Source: Solimicrobium sp043758755
GTDB taxonomy: Bacteria > Pseudomonadota > Gammaproteobacteria > Burkholderiales > Burkholderiaceae_D
DNA length: 64,000 nt
NCBI GenBank assembly: GCA_043758755.1
Contig: JAYVMW010000015.1
Span: 45,772-109,771, forward strand
Reading direction: 5' to 3'
The translations under genes were made by a program, and so were the position numbers. This document shows, piece after piece, positions 17,612-27,612 of this stretch (positions are counted from its first letter, which is position 1; every line of letters begins with the position of its first letter). The notes beneath the pieces are model-generated. The model saw nothing but the letters and a program-made list of their open reading frames with translations. It ran no database searches and had not been told where the DNA came from.

Positions 17612-19237
17612 TTACCCCATTGCATGAAACGATTCAGCGTGAGCGACTGGCCAGTACCTTGAATATACCTCCGGCAGGTGCGGCAGTTGCGCCGGATCGA
17701 GCAATTGCCCCTGATCCAGATAGGGTAACAAGCTCGAAACCAATCGTACCTGGTTGGCGGAAACGCGTCGAACGATATGATGCGGGCGCAATTGATCTGG
17801 ATGGGTTAATCCGGCCGCTGAAATGAGTTCGGACAAGGCCTTTAAGGTGTTGTCATGGTAATGCATTACGCGTTCGGCCTTATCCGGTACAACCAATGCG
17901 CGCTGACGGATTGGATCCTGGGTCGCAATCCCGGTCGGGCAGCGATCGGTGTGGCAGCTTTGGGACTGGAGGCAACCTAATGCGAACATAAATCCACGCG
18001 CTGAATTGCACCAGTCTGCCCCCATTGCCAAGGTACGCGCGATATCAAAAGCCGTGATGATTTTTCCAGAAGCGCCGATCTTGATTTTGTCGCGCAAATT
18101 GCAGGCAACCAGGGTATTGTGTACCAGCAGCAGTCCTTCCTGTAATGGCACGCCAACGTGGTCGGTAAATTCCAATGGCGCCGCGCCGGTCCCTCCTTCT
18201 GCACCATCCACCACAATAAAATCGGGATAAATTTCGGTTGCCAGCATCGCTTTTACGATACCAAAAAATTCCCACGGGTGACCCACTGCAAATTTAAAGC
18301 CAACAGGTTTTTCGCCTGACAAGCTACGCAATTTCTCGATGAACTGAAGTAATTCGATTGGTGTATTGAAGGCACTGTGCGAAGCGGGAGAAACACAATC
18401 AACGCCTGGTTGCACGCCGCGCGCTTCTGCGATTTCTGCACTGACTTTGCTGCCTGGAAGTAAACCGCCGTGACCCGGCTTGGCACCCTGCGACAGTTTT
18501 ACTTCAATCATTTTGACCTGTGCCAGCGTGGCGTTGGCAGCAAAGTTGGCTGCGCTAAAACTGCCATCGGGATTGCGGCAGCCAAAATAGCCCGAACCAA
18601 TATTCCAGACTAAATCGCCGCCTTGATGACCGGGCGATTCCGGTCTGTGGTAGCGGCTGATGCTGCCTTCTCCGGTATCGTGCATAAAGTTGCCGCGCGA
18701 TGCGCCTTGATTCAATGCACGAATTGCGTTGGCCGACAGGGCACCAAAACTCATCGCTGAAATATTGAAAATGCTGGCGGAATAAGGCTGGGCGCGTCCG
18801 GCGCCGACTGTAATGCGAAAATCGTGAGTGGAAATTGGGGCCGGACTGATGGAATGATTAATCCATTCATAGCCGCCCTCGTAAACATCCAGTTGCGTCC
18901 CGAACGGGCGTTTGTCCATTTGCTGCTTGGCACGTTGATACACGATCGAACGTTGATTGCGAGAGAATGGTTTAGCTGACGTATCATCCTCTAAAAAATA
19001 TTGGCGTATCTCCGGTCGCAACATTTCAAAAAAAAACCGGAAATGCGCAAGGATTGGATAGTTGCGCAGGATCGAACTTTTGGTTTGAACAACGTCGTGA
19101 ATACCCAGACAAATCAATAGCGCAGAAAGCAGCAGCAGCCAGTGCATGCTTTGGTGGACATCGTAAAAAACGATGCTCAGTACAAATGCCACAATGGAAA
19201 TGAGAAAGATTGTGTATCGCAATAACAGGTTTTGCAT
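17612..19237 (-). CDS. Membrane-anchored FMN-binding glutamate-synthase-like protein
   Basis: The protein has 541 residues. Two hydrophobic helices (about 5-45) precede a glutamate-synthase central/FMN domain (PF01645 type): ISAMSFGALSANAIRALN, GEGSISRYH, GGLLPGSKVSAEIAEARG, DGAEGGTGAAP and GASGKI. A C-x5-C-x4-C cluster (CLQSQSCHTDRC) matches the 3Fe-4S ligands of GltB. It lacks the amidotransferase domain, so it is not a complete glutamate synthase; the physiological reaction of this stand-alone family is unsettled. The ATG at 19237 follows GGAGCG; an upstream start at 19282 is less likely. Confidence 0.9.
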   Translation of the reverse strand: MQNLLLRYTIFLISIVAFVLSIVFYDVHQSMHWLLLLSALLICLGIHDVVQTKSSILRNYPILAHFRFFFEMLRPEIRQYFLEDDTSAKPFSRNQRSIVYQRAKQQMDKRPFGTQLDVYEGGYEWINHSISPAPISTHDFRITVGAGRAQPYSASIFNISAMSFGALSANAIRALNQGASRGNFMHDTGEGSISRYHRPESPGHQGGDLVWNIGSGYFGCRNPDGSFSAANFAANATLAQVKMIEVKLSQGAKPGHGGLLPGSKVSAEIAEARGVQPGVDCVSPASHSAFNTPIELLQFIEKLRSLSGEKPVGFKFAVGHPWEFFGIVKAMLATEIYPDFIVVDGAEGGTGAAPLEFTDHVGVPLQEGLLLVHNTLVACNLRDKIKIGASGKIITAFDIARTLAMGADWCNSARGFMFALGCLQSQSCHTDRCPTGIATQDPIRQRALVVPDKAERVMHYHDNTLKALSELISAAGLTHPDQLRPHHIVRRVSANQVRLVSSLLPYLDQGQLLDPAQLPHLPEVYSRYWPVAHAESFHAMG

Positions 19238-19603
19238 CGTCACGCTCCGGTATTGGGATGAGCATGGCCGATCGATTTGCAAACGCCTGCTGCTCCGACC
19301 TGAAACGGTCCGATTCTCATCCGTCTTCCACTTATGTGGTCAATAGTGAGCGTGATAATAGCGCCTGGACCATTCCAATTTCAGTTAAATTTTTTTTATA
19401 AATCGGTTTTCTTCCGGTTCGAAGATGATATCCGCCTGTTTCATTATTGAATGCCAGTTCTGACGAACTGAAGATCAGGGCTGACTCGAAAGCCGCATCC
19501 CTGACTGAAATTGATTTTAAATTACATTTTGACACCTGAATCTGTATTCATATTCCGGTTCAGTGAGCCCCGATCCATCATTTTATTTAATTTGTTCGAT
19601 GGA

Positions 19604-19632
19604 TTGACTAATTAAAAAATAGTCCTTATCCT
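19604..19632 (+). promoter_or_regulatory. Candidate sigma-70 promoter of transaldolase
   Basis: TTGACT is separated by 17 bp from TATCCT, about 43 bp before the transaldolase start codon. The rest of the 437-bp gap (19238-19674) shows no supportable gene. Confidence 0.45.
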
Positions 19633-19674
19633 GTCGCATCACTTTTATTTAATACCAGAAATCGGTAACCCTCA

Positions 19675-20640
19675 ATGACCCAACTCGATCAATTAAAACG
19701 CCATTCAGTCGTCGTTGCAGATACAGGCAACTTTGAAAGCATTGCCCAGTTTTCACCCCGCGATGCGACAACCAATCCGACTTTAATCCTGAGGGCTGCC
19801 AAAAGTCCGCAATACCGTTCCGTGCTGAGGAAAGCCCTGTCTTGCGACGCGGGTCGATCTATTGATGACGCAATGGATGCGGTATTGGTTCAGTTCGGTC
19901 TGGAAATTTTGAAACATGTTTCTGGACGGGTATCAAGCGAGGTTGATGCACGACTGAGTTTCGATACGGGTGCAACTGTGTATCGGGCGCGCCAGATATT
20001 TAACAGGTATCGATCCGCCGGTATTTCTGGCGATCGCGTTCTGATCAAAATTGCCGCCACCTGGGAAGGTATTCAGGCGGCAAAAATTCTGGCAAACGAA
20101 GGCATTCGCACCAATCTGACTCTGGTGTTTAATCTGTCGCAGGCGGTGGCCTGCGCTGAAGCGAAAGTGCAATTGATATCGCCTTTTGTTGGTCGAATTT
20201 ATGACTGGTACAAGAAATCAATGGCAGAACAATGGGACAGCGCGCGCATGAGTGGTAGCAACGATCCCGGAGTGCAGTCGGTGCGACAGATTTACCAGTT
20301 CTATAAAAAGCACGGCATCAAAACAGAAATAATGGCGGCCAGTTTCAGAAGTGTGGAGCAGGTGATTTCCCTGGCCGGTTGCGATCTGTTGACGATCAGC
20401 CCGGCACTGCTCGAGGCCATGCAAGCCACTGAACAAGAGGTGGTCGGTACTCTGGATGGCGGGGACTCGGCAATACCTGCTCTGCCGTGGGTTGCGCTGA
20501 CCGAATCGCATTTTCGGCTGCAAATGAATCGTGATGCAATGGCGACAGAAAAGTTGGCGGAAGGGATACGCCTGTTTGAAGAAGACACGCTGGCACTGGA
20601 GGCGCTGGTAACAGAAATCCTTGCGGAAAAATCTGCCTGA
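19675..20640 (+). CDS. tal: Transaldolase
   Basis: The protein has 321 residues, the usual size of TalB-type enzymes. It shows DATTNPTLIL near residue 30 and the Schiff-base Lys near residue 125 in VLIKIAATWEG, plus LISPFVGRIYDWYK and MAASFR. It transfers dihydroxyacetone units between sugar phosphates in the cytoplasmic pentose phosphate pathway. It lies just upstream of a xylanase gene, consistent with handling pentoses, although the two need not be co-regulated. The weakly purine-rich leader before the ATG gives no strong ribosome site. Confidence 0.96.
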   Translation: MTQLDQLKRHSVVVADTGNFESIAQFSPRDATTNPTLILRAAKSPQYRSVLRKALSCDAGRSIDDAMDAVLVQFGLEILKHVSGRVSSEVDARLSFDTGATVYRARQIFNRYRSAGISGDRVLIKIAATWEGIQAAKILANEGIRTNLTLVFNLSQAVACAEAKVQLISPFVGRIYDWYKKSMAEQWDSARMSGSNDPGVQSVRQIYQFYKKHGIKTEIMAASFRSVEQVISLAGCDLLTISPALLEAMQATEQEVVGTLDGGDSAIPALPWVALTESHFRLQMNRDAMATEKLAEGIRLFEEDTLALEALVTEILAEKSA

Positions 20641-20682
20641 TTGACCAATTTAAGGCGCGGCAGCAAGAAATATCAATTTCAC

Positions 20683-21822
20683 ATGCACATCAATCCTATG
20701 AATAATCGCAGACCAACTCTGGTTGGGTGTCTTGGCATAGTGGCTCTCGGCGCGGCACTCTCAACGTTGAGCGCGTCGGCCCTTGCAGCACCGTCGGTTC
20801 CTGTTGTCATTAACCCAGGCTTACGCCAGTTTGCCCCGCCAAATTTGAATATCGGCGTGGCGCTCCCGGGTGATTTTCTTGCGCGTTTGGACAGTCAGGC
20901 CATTGTAGTGAAAAACTTCAACCAGATCGCCACTGATAATCTGATGAAGATGAAATTTATGCATCCAGAGGAGGATACCTATACCTTCAGCACCGCCGAT
21001 GCCTATGCCGATTTTGCCAAAGCCAACCACATGCTGCTGCATGGTCATACATTGATATGGCACAGCGATTATCAGGTCCCTGATTTTATGAAGAATTATC
21101 CGGGTGGGAAAGCCGAGTTCCTGGCAATGCTGAAATCGCATGTGACAACGATCGTGACCCATTTCAGCGGCAAGGTGACCAGCTGGGATGTCGTCAATGA
21201 AGCAATTGACGATAGTGGGATCTATCGCGACAGCGTGTTCTATCGGAAATCCGGCACTGATTTCATCGATCAGGCATTTATCAATGCCCGCGCCGCAGAC
21301 AGAAATGCCGACCTCTATTACAACGACTATTCGATAGAACAGCATGGCGTCAAATTTGCATTTTTAAAAAAAATGCTGGACGGGATGTTGGCACGCCATG
21401 TGCCGGTCAGTGGCATCGGTTTTCAAATGCATGTGCAGCTTGATTTTCCTGAGATCGCAGCAATCCGCTCTGCATTCAGGGAAATTGTTGCGCGCGGCCT
21501 GAAGGTCAGGATCAGCGAGTTGGATGTGACGCTGAATAATCCGGATACATCCGGATTTGTATTCGCCAGCCTCACCGGACAGGCCGCTCAGCTGCAAAAG
21601 AAAAGGTATTGTGAGATTGTCAAAACCTATCTTGAAACGGTGCCTGCGGCTCTGCGCGGTGGTATTACGGTATGGGGGATCAGAGATTCCGAAAGCTGGA
21701 TTCTGGGTCTTGACAAGTGGCAGGGACATCCGGACTGGCCCTTGCTGTTCGACCAGAATGGCAGGGAGAAGGCCGCCTTTTACGGCGTCAGGTCGGCTTT
21801 GGAATCGAAGTCGTGCAGTTGA
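20683..21822 (+). CDS. Secreted GH10 endo-1,4-beta-xylanase
   Basis: The protein has about 379 residues. A signal peptide (ending ASALA) precedes a single GH10 domain. Family landmarks are GHTLIWHSD, the acid/base Glu in WDVVNEAIDD, the nucleophile Glu in RISELDV, and WGIRDSESW near the C terminus. It would cleave internal xylan bonds outside the cytoplasm. It follows tal by about 42 bp. The ATG at 20683 or the one at 20698 could be the start; neither has a strong ribosome site. No carbohydrate-binding module is present. Confidence 0.93.
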   Translation: MHINPMNNRRPTLVGCLGIVALGAALSTLSASALAAPSVPVVINPGLRQFAPPNLNIGVALPGDFLARLDSQAIVVKNFNQIATDNLMKMKFMHPEEDTYTFSTADAYADFAKANHMLLHGHTLIWHSDYQVPDFMKNYPGGKAEFLAMLKSHVTTIVTHFSGKVTSWDVVNEAIDDSGIYRDSVFYRKSGTDFIDQAFINARAADRNADLYYNDYSIEQHGVKFAFLKKMLDGMLARHVPVSGIGFQMHVQLDFPEIAAIRSAFREIVARGLKVRISELDVTLNNPDTSGFVFASLTGQAAQLQKKRYCEIVKTYLETVPAALRGGITVWGIRDSESWILGLDKWQGHPDWPLLFDQNGREKAAFYGVRSALESKSCS

Positions 21823-21891
21823 CGCAGATGGCAGACTGGATTTCACATCATTCCATCTGTGAGCATCAGGGCAAAGCTTTGATATCTGAAA

Positions 21892-23454
21892 TCAGGTACC
21901 TGACATCAACTTGATCAGTACCACATCATTTTCCAACATTGGCAGGTTTAGCCTGGCGATTCCATCTTGTGGCACTTTCAGAATCTGCACCAACGGCTGG
22001 TCCAAGGTCAGATTGTTGAGCAGTTTGATTTGTGTTTCATTTAATTGCCGGGGCGCGCCCAATTCGAGATAGGCGGTATAGGCATCATTTGATCGGAAAC
22101 CGGTACGATAAATCTTGGCCTGATAATTTCCTGGCAAAACTCCCTGAATGGAAATCTCGAGATTCGGCGCCTGGTTTGCCGCAACAATCTGTGTGAAGTA
22201 GGAGCGGTCGCTGCTGTCCTGCACTGGCGTTCTGAAATCCCAGGCGAGTATTTGAATGCCTTGCGCGCTGCGGGTGACGTAACTTTGCCGGTCACCCGAT
22301 TCCAGTTCAACGTCGCCCAATTGATGCAGGTATTTATAGGCAAAAAATGCCGGTTTTCGAATCCCCTGCGGGTTCAGAAGGCCGAAGCCACCTTCAAACG
22401 GTGCATCGGGCGGTCCCGGTTCTTCGAACAGATCACTGAAGGTCCAATAGCTCATGCCTTGGGTGAACCCTTGACTGGCCTTGAGTTTGCTCAGTATGTA
22501 GGCTGCACTGATATAGGAGTCATGCACTGGATCACGTGGCGTGTAACTTGTGCTCCATTCGGTGAAATACAACGGCAGTGCGGGATATCCTGAGGCAGTC
22601 ATTTGCGTTCGTACTTTACGGACCTCATCAACAATGGCACCCGGCAAAGGCGACAATTTTGTGTCCTGCATTCCTTTTTCATCGACAAAGCCACCATCTA
22701 CACCATACGCGTGGGTCGTAACAAAGTCCAAAGGTGCACCAGAGGCAATGACAAATTGCAGAAATTCCGGCACCCACGCTGCACCAGCGGTAGAGGGGCC
22801 ACCAACTTTGAGTTTCGGATCGATCGCTTTGATGGTTCGCGCGGTCAATTCATAAAGCCTGAAGTACGCATTCTGGTCTGCGTTTTCCCAAAATATGTCC
22901 AGATTCGGTTCATTCCAGACTTCGAAGAACCATGACTCGACTTCGTTTTTTCCGTAGCGTTGTTCTATGTGCCGTACAAAAGCGCAAATCAGTTTTTTCC
23001 ACTTGTCAGGGTCGGGATGGGATGTATTGCCACGCCAATAAAATATCGTCTGGTCTGAGGAACGCATTGCATTGGGCGTAAAACCGAGTTCCACAAATGG
23101 TTTTATACCTGTTGCAAGCAGATGATCATAAAGAGAGTCGATTTTCTCCCAGTGGTATTCCGGTACGCCGTTGAATTCCTTGTAGGTTCCAAGCACATCA
23201 TGAAAAATGCCGTGGAATCGGAGATACCCGAAGCCGAGTTCGTCTTTGACGAGCTTGAGTTGTTGCAGGCTGTCTGCGCGCAGGAGTGTTCCGGGATAGT
23301 CCGACCCGACAGAGAAATCAACGAAATGATCACGCCGGCTGCTGGCACCATTCAGACTGACATTAATTTCCCGAGCGGTTGCGGCTTGTGCACAGGACAA
23401 GTCACTTATGAGCAAAAGCAGCCAAGCCGCGACGATGACAAATCGTTGGGTCAT
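21892..23454 (-). CDS. Exported GH39-family glycosidase (beta-xylosidase-like)
   Basis: The protein has 520 residues. A signal peptide ends around CAQAATA. The catalytic barrel carries the acid/base Glu in FEVWNEPNLDIFW and the nucleophile Glu in LYFTEWSTSY, as in GH39 beta-xylosidases. A beta-rich C-terminal domain follows. It probably releases xylose or a related sugar from oligosaccharides produced by the convergent xylanase. It sits 9 bp downstream of the aldo/keto reductase gene and is probably co-transcribed with it. Exact substrate is uncertain; GH39 also contains iduronidases. Confidence 0.88.
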   Translation of the reverse strand: MTQRFVIVAAWLLLLISDLSCAQAATAREINVSLNGASSRRDHFVDFSVGSDYPGTLLRADSLQQLKLVKDELGFGYLRFHGIFHDVLGTYKEFNGVPEYHWEKIDSLYDHLLATGIKPFVELGFTPNAMRSSDQTIFYWRGNTSHPDPDKWKKLICAFVRHIEQRYGKNEVESWFFEVWNEPNLDIFWENADQNAYFRLYELTARTIKAIDPKLKVGGPSTAGAAWVPEFLQFVIASGAPLDFVTTHAYGVDGGFVDEKGMQDTKLSPLPGAIVDEVRKVRTQMTASGYPALPLYFTEWSTSYTPRDPVHDSYISAAYILSKLKASQGFTQGMSYWTFSDLFEEPGPPDAPFEGGFGLLNPQGIRKPAFFAYKYLHQLGDVELESGDRQSYVTRSAQGIQILAWDFRTPVQDSSDRSYFTQIVAANQAPNLEISIQGVLPGNYQAKIYRTGFRSNDAYTAYLELGAPRQLNETQIKLLNNLTLDQPLVQILKVPQDGIARLNLPMLENDVVLIKLMSGT

Positions 23455-23463
23455 TTCCTGCTA

Positions 23464-24447
23464 CTACCAGTTGTGATGGACATGGGGACGCACCTGGCCG
23501 GCATAAATGGCGGCAATTTTTTTCATGGTATCGTCTGACAGGGCGGGCAGGTCAGCCGCCAACGCATTTTCAGTCACCTGCGTTGCCTGTTTTGCTCCGG
23601 CCAACAAGCTCGTTACGGCTGGCGACATCAGGATCCAGCGCAAGGCCATTTGCGCCATTGTCATCCCTTCAGGAATCAATGAGCGCAGCGAGTCCACCGC
23701 AAGCAAACCAGTCTGGTAATCCAATCCGGAAAACGTCTCGCCCCGATCAAATGCTGCCCCTTCACGGTTAAATTGACGATGATCGTCGGCGGCAAAGCTG
23801 CTGTTATTACTGAATTTCCCTGACAACATGCCTGAGGACAGTGGCAAGCGGGCCAAAATGCCCACCTGGCGCCGAACTGCCTCGGCAAACAACAACTCAT
23901 GAGGACGCTGACGAAAAATGTTGTAGACAATTTGCACCGATTGCACATTGGGATACTCAATCGCTTTGAGCGCTTCTTCGACCCGTTCCACACTCACGCC
24001 GTAGTGTCGCAACTTGCCTGCTGACACGAAAGCGTCGAGTGTATCGAACAGCTCGGGCATGTAATACACTTCGGTGGGCGGACAATGCAGTTGCAACAGG
24101 TCCAGCGCATCAGTATGCAGATTCTGCAAACTTCGATCTATAAAGGCGGTCAGATTGGCACGATTGTATCCTTCGGCGACGTGCGGGGTCAGTCGCCTGC
24201 CGGCCTTGGTGGCGATATAAAACGGCTCGTTGCGTTCGGTGCGCAATTGCGCCAGCAAACGCTCACTGCGCCCATCGCCATAGACATCGGCAGTGTCAAA
24301 AAAGTTGATGCCGGAGTCAAGTGCCGTGTGCAATGCCTTCATTGAATCCTGGTCGCTGACCTCACCCCATGTTCCACCTATGGCCCAGGCCCCAAAACTC
24401 ACCGAAGATATTTTCCAGCCTGTACGCCCAAATTCACGGTATTGCAT
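23464..24447 (-). CDS. Aldo/keto reductase
   Basis: The protein has 327 residues. It is a typical (beta/alpha)8 NADPH-dependent oxidoreductase: the catalytic Asp/Tyr region NFFDTADVYGDGRSE, the Lys in YIATKAGRR, and QLHCPPTEV. The cofactor-binding end reads SLLAGAKQATQVTENA. The ATG at 24447 follows AAGGAC. With the GH39 gene it forms a two-gene unit, so it may reduce a sugar such as xylose or a derived aldehyde; that substrate is inference. Confidence 0.9.
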   Translation of the reverse strand: MQYREFGRTGWKISSVSFGAWAIGGTWGEVSDQDSMKALHTALDSGINFFDTADVYGDGRSERLLAQLRTERNEPFYIATKAGRRLTPHVAEGYNRANLTAFIDRSLQNLHTDALDLLQLHCPPTEVYYMPELFDTLDAFVSAGKLRHYGVSVERVEEALKAIEYPNVQSVQIVYNIFRQRPHELLFAEAVRRQVGILARLPLSSGMLSGKFSNNSSFAADDHRQFNREGAAFDRGETFSGLDYQTGLLAVDSLRSLIPEGMTMAQMALRWILMSPAVTSLLAGAKQATQVTENALAADLPALSDDTMKKIAAIYAGQVRPHVHHNW

Positions 24448-24744
24448 AAATAAGTCCTTCTTGGTTGACGGTATCGGGTATTGATCAGCGCAGCACGTCT
24501 GAATCAACAGTCAGTTTGCTGCGATCCTCTGGATTAAATGGATATCAGCTACTAGGATAGGTCGAATAGCCGATTTGGTCAATCCATCAAACTAATTGAT
24601 GGAGAAGTGGTTGTATTTGGAATCTGCTCTCAGCGAGCAATGAATTTACCCTTAGATGATGTTCGGGAAAATTCATCGCTTGCAAAAAGGTTACTCATAA
24701 ACCATGGAATATCGTTTTGGCGCGTTACAGCATCGGCAGCATTC

Positions 24745-26067
24745 TCAGTCCGGCACAAAGAACGCAAACCGGGCGAGAAAAAGCAATGCGATCACCCATG
24801 CTGCCGGCGCCACTTCTTTATAACGCCCCGTGACGAGCTTGAGGGTTACATAAGAGATAAAACCGAACGCCAAACCGTTGGCAATCGAATAGGTAAACGG
24901 CATCACCATTGCCGTCAATGCGGCCGGTACCGCTTCGGTGATGTCGTCCCACTTAACGTGGCTCAACTCAGACAACATCAGTGATGCCACGTAGACCAGG
25001 GCTGGCGCAGTAGCATAGACCGGCACAACACCGATCAGGGGTGTGAAGAATAGAGACAACAGGAACAGTACTCCGATCGTGAACGCGGTCAGGCCGGTGC
25101 GTCCGCCGGCCTGGATGCCGGCCATGCTTTCTATATACGCAGTGGTGCTGCTGGTACCAAGCATTGCACCGCACACGATGGACGCGCTGTCGGAAACCGG
25201 CGCGCGGTTAATGCCGTCAAAATCCCCGGCAGGCTCGTCACCGGTTGCGACTGGACGGCCAATCAAGCCGGCCTTGCGCGCGATTCCGGTCAGGGAGCCG
25301 GTCGCGTCGAAGACTTCGACCAGCACGAACACGATCACGACGTTGAACAGTCCCTTTGATGCGGCAGAGCTGATATCCATCTGGAGAAAGGTTGGCGCTA
25401 TGCTGGGCGGGTACGAGATCAGACCCGAGTAGTGGGTATAGCCCAGCGCCATGCTCACCAGGGTAACCGCCAGAATGCCGATCAATATGGCGCCGCGAAC
25501 TTTTAAGTAGTCCAAAGCGGCAATCAGGAAAAAACCCAATATCGCAAGAATGGTTTCCGGCCGCTGTAACATTCCCAGGGTCACTTTGGTAGCGTCACTC
25601 TTGACCACGATGCCGGCGTTGCTCAAGGCGATGAGGGCGAGGAACATGCCAATACCGGTCGGAATCGCCATCTGAATCGAAGGCGGGATGGCCAAGACGA
25701 TGTGGCGACGAAGCCCGGTCACAGTCAGCACGATGAAGATGCAACCGGAGATAAACACCGCCCCCAATGCAACCTGCCAGTGCCAACCCATTCCGGCCAC
25801 CACGGTGAACGCGAAGAAAGCGTTCAATCCCATGCCGGGAGCCATGCCTACCGGCCAGTTGGCGTAAAAGGCCATGAGGAAACAACCAATCGCCGCCGCA
25901 AGACAGGTCGCAACGGTCACGGCTCCGATGTCCATTCCTGTGGTGCCGAGAATACTTGGATTGACGAATACGATATAAGCCATCGCCAGAAATGTCGTCA
26001 GACCTGCCATTATCTCGGTGCGTACTGACGTGTTGTGATCGCCAAGTTTGAAGATTTTTTCCAACAT
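24745..26067 (-). CDS. NCS2-family purine permease (AzgA-like)
   Basis: The protein has 440 residues and about 12-14 membrane helices. Family motifs are TEIMAGLTTFLAMAYIVFVNP near the N terminus, MAPGMGLNAFFAF, and STTAYIESMAGIQAGGRTGLTA. AzgA-group members import adenine, guanine or hypoxanthine with protons. The ATG at 26067 has AAGGACC upstream; a start 11 codons earlier has none. The gene lies near purE and purK, consistent with purine metabolism. Confidence 0.92.
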   Translation of the reverse strand: MLEKIFKLGDHNTSVRTEIMAGLTTFLAMAYIVFVNPSILGTTGMDIGAVTVATCLAAAIGCFLMAFYANWPVGMAPGMGLNAFFAFTVVAGMGWHWQVALGAVFISGCIFIVLTVTGLRRHIVLAIPPSIQMAIPTGIGMFLALIALSNAGIVVKSDATKVTLGMLQRPETILAILGFFLIAALDYLKVRGAILIGILAVTLVSMALGYTHYSGLISYPPSIAPTFLQMDISSAASKGLFNVVIVFVLVEVFDATGSLTGIARKAGLIGRPVATGDEPAGDFDGINRAPVSDSASIVCGAMLGTSSTTAYIESMAGIQAGGRTGLTAFTIGVLFLLSLFFTPLIGVVPVYATAPALVYVASLMLSELSHVKWDDITEAVPAALTAMVMPFTYSIANGLAFGFISYVTLKLVTGRYKEVAPAAWVIALLFLARFAFFVPD

Positions 26068-26537
26068 GCCAGGTCCTTTTGTGATTTTGAAGCGGTTCAT
26101 ACATCGGTCTGCGGATCTCGCTACATTCTTTTCTTGCCCAGGCTGACGTGGTCGGAACAGCTTGCCCTGGGCAGAATCTGACTGTCCACAAGCCGTGTTG
26201 CAGTTTCAGTGCGCATCAGTAACTGGAATTTCAAATCCAATCATGAAAAAATGAATGTAATTGGAATTCAATCACCATTTTTAGCAGAATAGTAAACAAA
26301 GATTAATAATTCAAGGCAGAACCACAGCACTGTTTCTTTATTTGAAAAATACCTGTTTGGGAATTTGAGTCAGAACGGCATATTGTCAATCATGATTGTG
26401 ACCAACTTCAGTGTTCAATCTGGTAATCGCCGCATTAAGTTTGGAAATATTTTCATCGCTGACCGGTTCCCGGCATTTATGAATCTCGGAGATGCTGTCA
26501 CAAAAATGCATGCCTGACCGGTGCTTTGGTTCTGTCC
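26068..26537. other. 470-bp gap between purine permease and LysR genes
   Basis: No gene, tRNA or convincing riboswitch fold was found. The region is A/T-rich around 26220-26350 and probably holds the permease promoter. Confidence 0.4.
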
Positions 26538-27488
26538 TCAGGTGAAGTGTTGATCCAGTTCTGCAATATCCGGAGCCACCCAGTCTGATTCGACGCATTC
26601 ACTCAAATGCTCTGCCATAAAATGGATCAGCTGCCTGGCGGCGTGCGGCAAGCGCCGATCCCTGCGGCTGACCAGGTACCAGTTGCTCTCTAGCGGAAAT
26701 CCTGCAACGGGTAAAATCGTGAGATTTTCTCGCCCCTCCTGCAGGGTGTGTGCTGATATCACAGATAAACCCAATCCTGAAGCGGTACTCAAACGGATTG
26801 CCTCATTGCTTTCTATCTGCATGGTATTGGTCAATTCAATTCCCTGGCTGTTCAGCCATGCCTCAAACATCATTCGGGTAGCCGAGCCAGGTTCACGAAT
26901 TAAAAACCGTTCGCTGCGCAGTTCAGAAAAATTCAAAACCGTTCGTTTTGCGGCCCAGTGATCAAGTGGTGCAATAACCTGCAATGGATTTTTTATGATT
27001 CTGGTGGCCTGAGCCAAACTGCCGCTGGGCGGATGACTAAAGACGTACAAGTCATCTTCCTGTTTAGAAAACCGTTCCAGAATATGGGCCCGGTTGCCAA
27101 TATTGAGCGTTATATTTACCTTTGGAAAGTGGCGATAGAACGCGCCGAGAATACGCGGCATGACGTATTTGGCCGTGGTTACTATGCCGATATTGATGTG
27201 TCCGACATTGCCACTTCGGGCATGTTCCAGAAAACCGTTAAAGTCCTCAAACCGCATCAGCACGTCACAGGCGGCCCGATACAGTTCATTGCCGACGTGG
27301 GTTAGTGCCATGCGGCCATCGCGTGCTTCAAACAGCGGTTCGTTGACCGCTTCCCTGAGTTTTTTCAATTGCAATGAAACGGTAGGCTGGGTCAGATGCA
27401 GTTCCCGTGCCGCAGTTGAAATATTTCCTGATCTGGCAACCTGCACATAAACCTGAAGCAGCCGAAAACTTAAGTGCCGAATATTCAT
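26538..27488 (-). CDS. LysR-family regulator, CbbR-like
   Basis: The protein has 316 residues. The winged-helix N terminus reads LLQVYVQVARSGNISTAARELHLTQPTVSLQLKKLRE, and the effector domain follows (HINIGIVTTAKYVMPRILGAF). The overall sequence resembles CbbR, the regulator of CO2-fixation genes. It diverges from the bicarbonate-transporter gene, separated by 124 bp that contain a 16-bp inverted repeat. It probably controls that transporter in response to a metabolite. No RuBisCO gene occurs in this window. Confidence 0.88.
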   Translation of the reverse strand: MNIRHLSFRLLQVYVQVARSGNISTAARELHLTQPTVSLQLKKLREAVNEPLFEARDGRMALTHVGNELYRAACDVLMRFEDFNGFLEHARSGNVGHINIGIVTTAKYVMPRILGAFYRHFPKVNITLNIGNRAHILERFSKQEDDLYVFSHPPSGSLAQATRIIKNPLQVIAPLDHWAAKRTVLNFSELRSERFLIREPGSATRMMFEAWLNSQGIELTNTMQIESNEAIRLSTASGLGLSVISAHTLQEGRENLTILPVAGFPLESNWYLVSRRDRRLPHAARQLIHFMAEHLSECVESDWVAPDIAELDQHFT

Positions 27489-27516
27489 TGTGTTTCTACT
27501 ATTAAATGTCTGTGAT

Positions 27517-27532
27517 ATAGATATTTATCTAT
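27517..27532. promoter_or_regulatory. Candidate LysR operator between lysR and sbtA
   Basis: ATAGATA-TT-TATCTAT is a perfect inverted repeat that includes the T-N11-A pattern used by LysR proteins. It sits 29 bp from the lysR start and about 80 bp from the transporter start. Confidence 0.45.
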
Positions 27533-27612
27533 GTATATCTGCTATGGAATTTATTATTCAATATACGTCTAAACCCACATAATCGCAACCTCGTTCACAA
27601 AGAGGAAGATTG

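Noticed and set aside
17554..17826. 90-codon plus-strand frame after the FadL gene
   Set aside because: It lies antisense to the end of the glutamate-synthase-like gene, which has clear family motifs.
19332..19535. 67-codon minus-strand frame upstream of transaldolase
   Set aside because: It has a GTG start, no ribosome site and no recognisable composition; treated as chance.
21826..21870. CAGATGG...CCATCTG inverted repeat between the xylanase and GH39 genes
   Set aside because: The stem is only seven bases with a long loop and no T-tail; not called as a terminator.
26068..26537. Possible purine riboswitch before the NCS2 permease
   Set aside because: No conserved riboswitch core or paired stems could be picked out by eye.
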